Source of the DNA: Dipteronia dyeriana | Taxonomy: Eukaryota > Streptophyta > Magnoliopsida > Sapindales > Sapindaceae | Assembly (NCBI GenBank): GCA_032871835.1 | Contig: CM065297.1 | Span: 29,459,598-29,523,597, forward strand | Reading direction: 5' to 3' | Length of the DNA stretch: 64,000 bases | Shown here: one piece after another, positions 58,353 through 64,000 of the stretch | Position numbering within the stretch: the stretch's first letter is position 1 | How the letters are laid out: each line of letters opens with the position of its first letter | The notes under the pieces: generated by a model | What the model was told of the DNA's origin: nothing | Database searches by the model: none | Seen by the model: the letters and a program-made list of their open reading frames with translations, nothing else | Position numbers and translations under genes: made by a program

Positions 58353-60945
58353 TCAAGCTTTTTCATCTTCCTGAGGACCTCGAGCCTCCTCCTCCACTGG
58401 ATGAACCTCTCCCTTTGCTTCCATCTCTGGTCGCGGCTCTTCTTAGTCAGCTGTATCTACCGCCTCTGCCACCTCCTCCCGGGGATCAACCCCTGCTGCC
58501 TCAGGGTCGATAAGATCCTCCTTCACGATTTCATTAATCACTGCCAAAACTTCAAGAGGTATAGCTGCATCAAGAAGGCTGGTCACCGACTCAGGCAAGT
58601 TCCAGCCTTCTGTTGACTCTATTCCTGAAAGCACTGCGAGGGGGTCTCGGGCTTCAGCAAGGCCTCCTTCTAGCTCCTCGTTGTGAACCCCCTTCGAGGA
58701 TTCGTGGGGACCAGATGCTGGAAAAGCTGAAACAGGATGAGGCAGATCTGGCACCTCCAACTGCTTCTCAGCTCCCTTTCTAGAAGGACCAGCTCCAACA
58801 GTTTCAAGGAGTGACATCTCCTTCAGGCCCCCGAAATGACCTCTTCTCTATCCTAGCCAGCGATGCTGGAGAGATCGAATGGGGGAGGAAGAGCCTCAGT
58901 AACCTGATAGGACGTATAGAAGTACCTCTCTCTAAAAGAGGCTTTCACTTCTGCTTGGAGCTGGGTAATTCGAGCCTTCAAGGTTTGGTTCTCAACATCT
59001 AGGGCCTTCGCCTCTCCCCTCAAGTTTTCAGCTGGCTAGCCCGTCGCTTAGACCGGAGAGTCTTCTGATCAAAAGCCCGCTTCAGCCTCTCATGATCGCA
59101 TTGAAGCTCAGCTAGCTGCGTCTCCATTACTTATTGGCAGAAGGTCATCTCCTGGACCAGGGTCTGAGCCCGTGCAAGCAATCCCATGGCTCGCTCAGCT
59201 TTAACCTTAGCCTTGGCTGCTTGATCATGGAGGAAGGATACCTGATGCCCCATGGCCACCTGAAACTTGAAAGCCTGTAAAGTAAAATCATGTTAGAAAA
59301 TGACAAATCAAGCAGCTGAATGAAGAAGTAAAAGTGACAATTACCTCGGCTAGAAGGGCGGACCCTTTGGTGATAATGATGTCCACGCGCATCGCAGTCA
59401 TCTTAGAAAGCCTGCCGCCTGGACAGGATAAGACAAATTGTTTCAGGACCTTGTCCTGACCCGCCAAGCTCGATTGCTGGTGGGGGCGAGAAGGGGCAAC
59501 CTCAGGAATATCGACATCGGGCTCCTTGGGAACCTTGACTGCCCGGGATACAACCGGATCTGTAAAGAGGGGTAATGTGACTCAGGGAGCATCGTTTGGA
59601 GCAGTGACTATAGGTGAGGGGACAGGAATGGATTTATTGATGACTTGAGAGGCAGACCCTCCTCGGTTTAGAGCCTTCGAAGCCTGAGATGCAAGAAGAG
59701 CCATCTTAGACTTTACCTGGGAAGGAGAGGGGGAAGGAACGAACGGGGCAGCTACCCTAGTGATTGACCCCCCTTTTTTGGAACAACCGAGAGAACTTCT
59801 GAGAACTATCTGGATGGAGGATGAGGTATCCTAGCTTGTTAGGCTTCGCGAGAAGCTGGAGCAACAATAAAAACTGTTAGAGAAAAGAAATCAAGATCAT
59901 CAGAACTGAACCATCCAATAAAAAAAGAAAAAAAACAAGATATATCGAGATACTTACGAGGGGTATCACCGGATATTCACAGGTACCTGTTTACTTTATG
60001 GGGATCAAAGGGGTCTGCGGTTGGAAACTTCAAATTCAAGTAGTTCTGAGCCAGGATGGTCTTCAACACGGCTTTGGACTCATCAGGCAAGGAATCCCAA
60101 CCCCAGGTGGGTTTGTCACTAAAGGCGGTGGGAACCTCAAGCTCATGCCCGCTGATGAAAACAGAGCTCCCGTAGTCTCCCCCCGTCAGTACCCATTCCT
60201 CTTTCCAAACGGGGTCTTTCTTTGAAGCCTCAGGGATGATAATGTTAAGCCTATTCTTGGCCTTGGCATAGAATTGGCCTCGTGAGACCCCAGCCAGGCT
60301 ACCGATCTGGAAAAGGAGGGAGAGCTCCTCAGCCCCGGGCTCCCTAGTTATGCTGCTCAGCTCATATTGCTCCCTCTATAATACCAGAAAGCCGACTAGA
60401 TGCCTCTAGAAGCTGGGCGACAGTTGAAGCAGAGCCAGCTGAAGGGCATTGAGAGCCCACCGAAGGGTGGGGTGAAAAAGAAGCCTCACCCCGCTCTCTA
60501 AAGTTGCGACGTGGATAGGGAACACGCCTTTGGGCGAACTAAAAACATCATAATTTTGGTGGGGAACAGTTAGGGACACAGTGTCAGGAATACCATACTT
60601 GTCCCGAAGACAGCCAATCGATTGAGGGTCGACAGTTGTCAAGGATGACCCTGGTTTTGAAAGGAAGGGCTACCATAGAAGAAAGCTCTACCACTGTGAC
60701 TCGAGCCCTCCCGACCATATCTAATCTCTCCCTAATATTAGAGTCTTTATCGACTAGGTTCAGAGGATTGTCGGGCTGGTTCAAAAAGCAAGAACCATAA
60801 AAATGTTCCTTTTAGAACGACGGCGCTGGCGGAGTGGGGAAGATTCCTCCTCGCTTGAAATTGCTAGCACCCGCTTAAGAGGAGCTAGGTTAGAGCCCCT
60901 AGAGCCCTCCTCTAAGACATCAACACTATCTGTGGAAGCCGACAT
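58353..60945 (-). pseudogene. Element D antisense gene (aORF), two introns
   Basis: The start ATG at 60945 gives MSASTDSVDVLEEGSRG, then a Ser/Arg-rich stretch (SSEEESSPLRQRRRSKRN). Globular region: KYGIPDTVSLTVPHQNYDVF, GVRLLFHPTLRWALNALQLA, FIIP-like block, DPFDP. Intron 1 is 59874-59957 (84 bp, donor GTAAGT, acceptor AACAG), intron 2 is 59275-59344 (70 bp, same length and place as in B and G). The last exon is coiled-coil-like, then 58443-58817 is open (SSKGVHNEELEGGLAEARDP, SLLDAAIPLEVLAVINEIV). Stop at 58353-58355 after an acidic tail. Indels in exon 1 shift the frame. Convergent with pol. No enzymatic motif; role unknown. Confidence 0.82.
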
Positions 60946-61287
60946 TGATGGGAAAGATAGGTGAGAAAGCAAGTGGAAGATTTTGGCAGAGAAAACAGGG
61001 AAGAAGAAATTTGAAAGTTTGAAGATTTGAGGAAGTATGAAGAAAGTGACGGTCAGGCCAGGCTTAAATAGAGGTTTATTGGCGATATCCTTGGGAAGAT
61101 CACCTAGAGCCGTATTGCAGCCATTTTTCTTCGAATAACACTCAGTTTCAAATTCAAAATGTTGGGTAATTAATGAGAAAATTTTGCTCTCATTAGTTAT
61201 CTTTATGGCGAAAAACTTTCTCAATTAAACAAGGAATGTGACTCCAACTTTAACTCTACCACCGATGTTCAAGTCAGAGGGCACTTC
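60946..61287 (-). promoter_or_regulatory. Promoter region of the D antisense gene, TATA-like box 61064-61070
   Basis: TATTTAA (minus) in CTCTATTTAAGCC lies 119 bases before the ATG. An inverted repeat (TTAATGAG ... CTCATTA) at about 61170-61197 and the polypurine tract (CAGAGGGCAC) just before 61288 complete the block. Confidence 0.62.
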
Positions 61288-62363
61288 TGTTAATAGTGAA
61301 ATTTGGCCAGGGGTCAAAGAGAAATTTTCCAACCATAATCGATAATCATGAAGCCTAGAAAGACCGTAAAGCCACCCCGCAGGAGCAGGGAAGGCCGATT
61401 AGGCTTGAAAGCTACCAAAAGACAAGCCAGACGTGACCGAGATGAGCCCCCACAAGAGTACTGGAAGCCAGGCTTCTCCAGGACATCTATCGAAGAACCT
61501 CGACTCTGAGGTCGAGCTCCATAACCGCCCCATAAATGCTAGGGGAAGTCTCAAAGCTCAAGAGAACTTCAAAAGAAGCCAGCCAACCTCTCTAGAAAGC
61601 CCGCTGTTCTTTCTGGACATAAAGGAAGAATCACGCCTAAATCTACACAGCTACCTCCTATGAGGGTCTACAAGAGCACCTCAAGCCCTCAAGGGTCAGG
61701 GAAAATCCATCTTAAGCTTCTAAGAACAGAGCCTAAGCGGGGATCTACCTCGCTCTACGGGGCAATAGGTAGCTGGTTGGGTGACCTCTATGAAGATTCA
61801 TGGCACGAGTGCACACAGGATCGTCTCCATGTAATATTTACATGCAAGTCAATAGTTTGATTCAAATAAGGGATTAAACTTATCTCCGTCAACGATATCA
61901 TCAAATTCCGTAAGAATTCAAATTCAAATAATGAATCCCGTTTGATTAGGAGGGAACGGATTCATAGGATCACGGCAACGTATTTACGGATTAAAAACCT
62001 ACTTGGACGATATAAATAGGTAAAGCCGAAGAGAGACAAAGAATAATAAGCAACAAATATACACATAGAAGGAGGGCCTAAATTCAGGATTCAGAACACG
62101 GTCACCTTCATCTCCACTATTCGATAGGCACTGAGTTGCCACCACCCTACACCTCCGAGAGACTGTGAGCAAACTAGAGAGCTATTTGTATCTTAAATAA
62201 ATCAATAATAAAGTTCCCTCTTACTGTTATTACATTCCAGCAACTCGTCTATCTCTTAACTAGGTCGGGAACCAACAGTACTGACCCCGGCCACCACTTT
62301 CATGGCAGTGGTCTCGAGGGTGTGAACTAGAATTTCTCATCCCGAGCAAATTTCCCGTCAACA
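61288..62363 (+). mobile_element. 3' LTR of element D
   Basis: 1076 bp, the same ends as the 5' LTR, TATAAATA at 62011-62018. Confidence 0.93.
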
Positions 62364-62368
62364 AATGG

Positions 62369-63221
62369 TAATCATAAAAGTGAACCCTCACTCTTGGAGA
62401 ACTCTGGTTTAGTATTCTGGTGGCGCGATACCTTAGTGATATTATTCTTCCTACCTTACGGAGGAGGCATACCCCAGATGGATCCCGAAGCTGGTATCCC
62501 AGTACTTGGGTATTGATCTGAGGGCGAGATACCTTAAGGTACCAGTCTGGTTGTATAGAGCTTGATTCAACCTTACAAGGCTTTCAATAGAGCTCGATTT
62601 GACTGCGCTAGAATCCGATAGGGTAGCGAAGCTTGGCTGGCAAGCCCTGGTAATGTGTTGGCCATAAACAGACGGCCTTGGCTTGCTTCTGAAAGGGTGG
62701 AGAGTTACGCTCGAGTACTGCTCTTGCTGCTTGATTTAACCATGCCAGGATCTACAGTGGATCTTGACGCTTTTGGTGATGATGAGTCTTTACGGGCTTC
62801 TTCCTTTTATGCTCGGACAGGTCGAGATTATACCTCGACGAGGTAAGATGGCCTTTTCAAGACAAGTTCGGCTCCTTGAAGGTCTCCTAGTGAAAGTATA
62901 GATAATAGCAAGCTCTAAGAGAGTGTCACGAGATACCTTGATGTCGGGGGACCCAGGTTCTTTCACTTCGACATAGCTTCGGGATTTTATCCTGGTATAA
63001 GGAGCTTGACGTGGTCTCGTTAGGCTTTACTTGGTAAGCCTGGACACTTGCGAGATGCTCAGATGGTATGGGTGGCCTCGCCTTGCTCCTATAGGATCGC
63101 ATGGTAGCTAGACCTTGGGGACCTTAATACCCCGTCATATAAGCCCGAATTTGGACCCTTACAGGAAGGCTGGGAAGTGGAAAATTCTTCTTTGGTCTCT
63201 AGCCAAATTTTGCTATTAACA
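62369..63221 (-). mobile_element. Right part of the 5' LTR of element E
   Basis: It is collinear with 41211-42065 and ends TTTGCTATTAACA at 63221, followed by the target duplication CATGC. With 48927-50247 the full LTR is about 2.17 kb, twice the usual length of the other LTRs here. Confidence 0.87.
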
Positions 63222-63226
63222 CATGC

Positions 63227-63612
63227 TATTATGGAAATTGACTACTTTACAAGATGGGTCGAAGCCAGACCACTCTGTCAAATATCGGAAGAGAATACAA
63301 CGAGGCTCACAAAAAACAATGTGGTTTGTAGGTTCAGGACCCCTTTTATCATTATAGCTGACCTCGGAAAGCAGTTTGATAACGGTCGATTCAAGGACTT
63401 TTGCAATGGCTAGGGAATCGACCTTAGATTCGCCTCAGTAGCCAATCCTCAGACCAATGGGCTGGTGGAATCCACTAATAAGACTATCAATAAGCTATTG
63501 AAAAATGGAGTTACAGCAGAGAAAAGACAAATGGGCCAAGAGCTTCCCGAGGTCCACTGGGCATACCGTACTACAACAAGAATAGCCACAGGAGAATCAT
63601 CCTATTCTATTG
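63227..63612 (+). pseudogene. pol: Element A integrase core, last piece
   Basis: Directly after E's duplication the integrase core resumes: EIDYFTRWVEARPL (first Asp), ADLGKQFDN (second Asp, again Leu for Asn), GLVESTNKTINK (Glu). A stop at about 63411 and an indel near 63510 break it. It ends at about 63612 in the motif that reads GETPYSLAFG in C, where unrelated sequence begins. Confidence 0.86.
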
Positions 63613-64000
63613 AAAATTCCCTAAAACGTGTGTGTCTATAACCTAGAGGGGGGGTGAATAGCTTTTAATGGAATCAATTACCAATTTTTTCGATTAATCA
63701 ATATCAACACAAATTACCCCAATAAAACAAACATACAACATCAAGTTTAAAGTGCGGAAATATAAATAACACTTGATTTTTACGTGGAAACCCTCCAAAT
63801 GGGAAAAACCACGGGCTGATATGTGTGCCACACTAGATCCTCAAGTCCACTATTGAATAAAAGTTTACAACCTAGGTTGACCTCCCATCACACCCTCCAT
63901 TTACTAACCCTTTCACTCTACCCAACGGGCCTTAATAGTGATTCTTGATCTATTTGCTTGTGCCCTAACCACTTAGTCACAAGACTTAACCTCAATGAAG
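63613..64000. other. Unassigned sequence at the right edge, probably a different repeat
   Basis: It starts abruptly at the break in A's integrase. It contains CCTAGAGGGGGGTGAATAG and ACGTGGAAACCC, the sort of phrases I associate with other dispersed plant repeats, but I cannot name the family. No coding sequence is supported. Confidence 0.4.

Larger units (their letters stand above)
50248..62363 (+). mobile_element. Element D: complete-structure Tat element nested in E's 5' LTR
   Basis: 12.1 kb with both LTRs, primer-binding site, gag, protease, RT, two RNases H, integrase, 99-bp repeats, antisense gene, polypurine tract and 3' LTR. The flanking 5 bases are AATCG (50243-50247) and AATGG (62364-62368), a duplication with one change. 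E's LTR resumes directly after it. The two LTRs differ at about a dozen sites in their last 130 bases by eye, so the insertion is old. Confidence 0.93.
31930..63221 (-). mobile_element. Element E: non-autonomous element without gag or pol, host of C and D
   Basis: E lies in A's integrase between CGTGC (31925-31929) and CATGC (63222-63226), a 5-bp duplication with one G-to-A change. Minus orientation: 5' LTR on the right (48927-50247 plus 62369-63221, split by D), primer-binding site 48904-48921, interior 42066-48926, 3' LTR on the left (31930-32164 plus 41106-42065, split by C). Without the inserts it is about 10.2 kb with LTRs of about 2.2 kb. The 6.9-kb interior shows none of the gag, protease, RT, RNase H or integrase motifs found in its neighbours. 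Its LTR ends, primer site and PPT match its relatives, so it could use their proteins. Confidence 0.85.
14050..63612 (+). mobile_element. Element A: outer Tat-lineage element, split by B and E
   Basis: A can be followed in three pieces: 5' LTR, primer-binding site and gag up to 17548; protease to integrase 28979-31929; integrase core 63227-63612. Element B separates the first two, element E the last two, each with a target duplication. The coding line continues correctly across both junctions, which proves the order of insertion. The right end is lost at about 63612 in the integrase, so the 3' LTR is not in the window. Confidence 0.9.

Noticed and set aside
1..64000. tRNA, rRNA or other known RNA genes
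   Set aside because: I saw no cloverleaf or rRNA-like block; only primer-binding sites complementary to a tRNA end.

Overview
This window looks like plant nuclear DNA made almost entirely of long-terminal-repeat retrotransposons of one Ty3/gypsy group. The signs are the pol order protease, reverse transcriptase, RNase H, a second (archaeal-type) RNase H and integrase; an integrase that ends in a GPY module with no chromodomain; a primer-binding site beginning TGGCGCCGT-like; and an antisense gene between pol and the 3' LTR. Together these point to the Tat (Retand-like) lineage of seed plants. I see no host gene, tRNA, rRNA or CRISPR array. The species cannot be named from the sequence. All coding regions carry stops or frameshifts, so this is old, decayed, probably heterochromatic DNA.

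Layout. (1) 1-7329: 3' part of element G (+): RNase H, integrase, 99-bp repeats, antisense gene, 3' LTR. (2) 7330-8495: A/T-rich spacer with two strong hairpins. (3) 8496-13951: element F (+), a remnant holding only the antisense gene and 3' LTR, split by a solo LTR at 10592-11749 with target duplication ACATA. (4) 13952-14049: A/T-rich linker. (5) 14050-63612: element A (+), the outer element of a nested stack. Element B (minus, 17549-28973) sits in A's protease with a perfect duplication GATAC. Element E (minus, 31930-63221) sits in A's integrase with CGTGC/CATGC. E has in turn been hit in both LTRs: element C (minus, 32165-41105, truncated) in its 3' LTR and element D (+, 50248-62363, with both LTRs) in its 5' LTR. 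(6) 63613-64000: unassigned, probably another repeat.

How the parts work. A, B, C, D and G are decayed autonomous-type elements: gag makes the particle, protease cuts the polyprotein, reverse transcriptase and two RNases H copy RNA to DNA, integrase inserts it. On the opposite strand, G, F, B and D share a complete-looking gene: a TATA-like box about 120-130 bp before the ATG (conserved in F, B and D), two short GT-AG introns and, in G, B and D, an AATAAA signal. Pol has its own AATAAA, so the two units converge.

Element E is different. It has LTRs, a primer-binding site and a 3' PPT region like its relatives, but no gag or pol. Its 6.9-kb interior consists of 99-bp repeats (about 18 copies), amplified pieces resembling the antisense gene, and an array of about 150-bp units, ordered as a three-unit (about 450-bp) higher-order repeat, each with a hairpin whose two arms change together. 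E looks like a non-autonomous element mobilised by relatives, and its hairpin array is the most unusual thing in the window.
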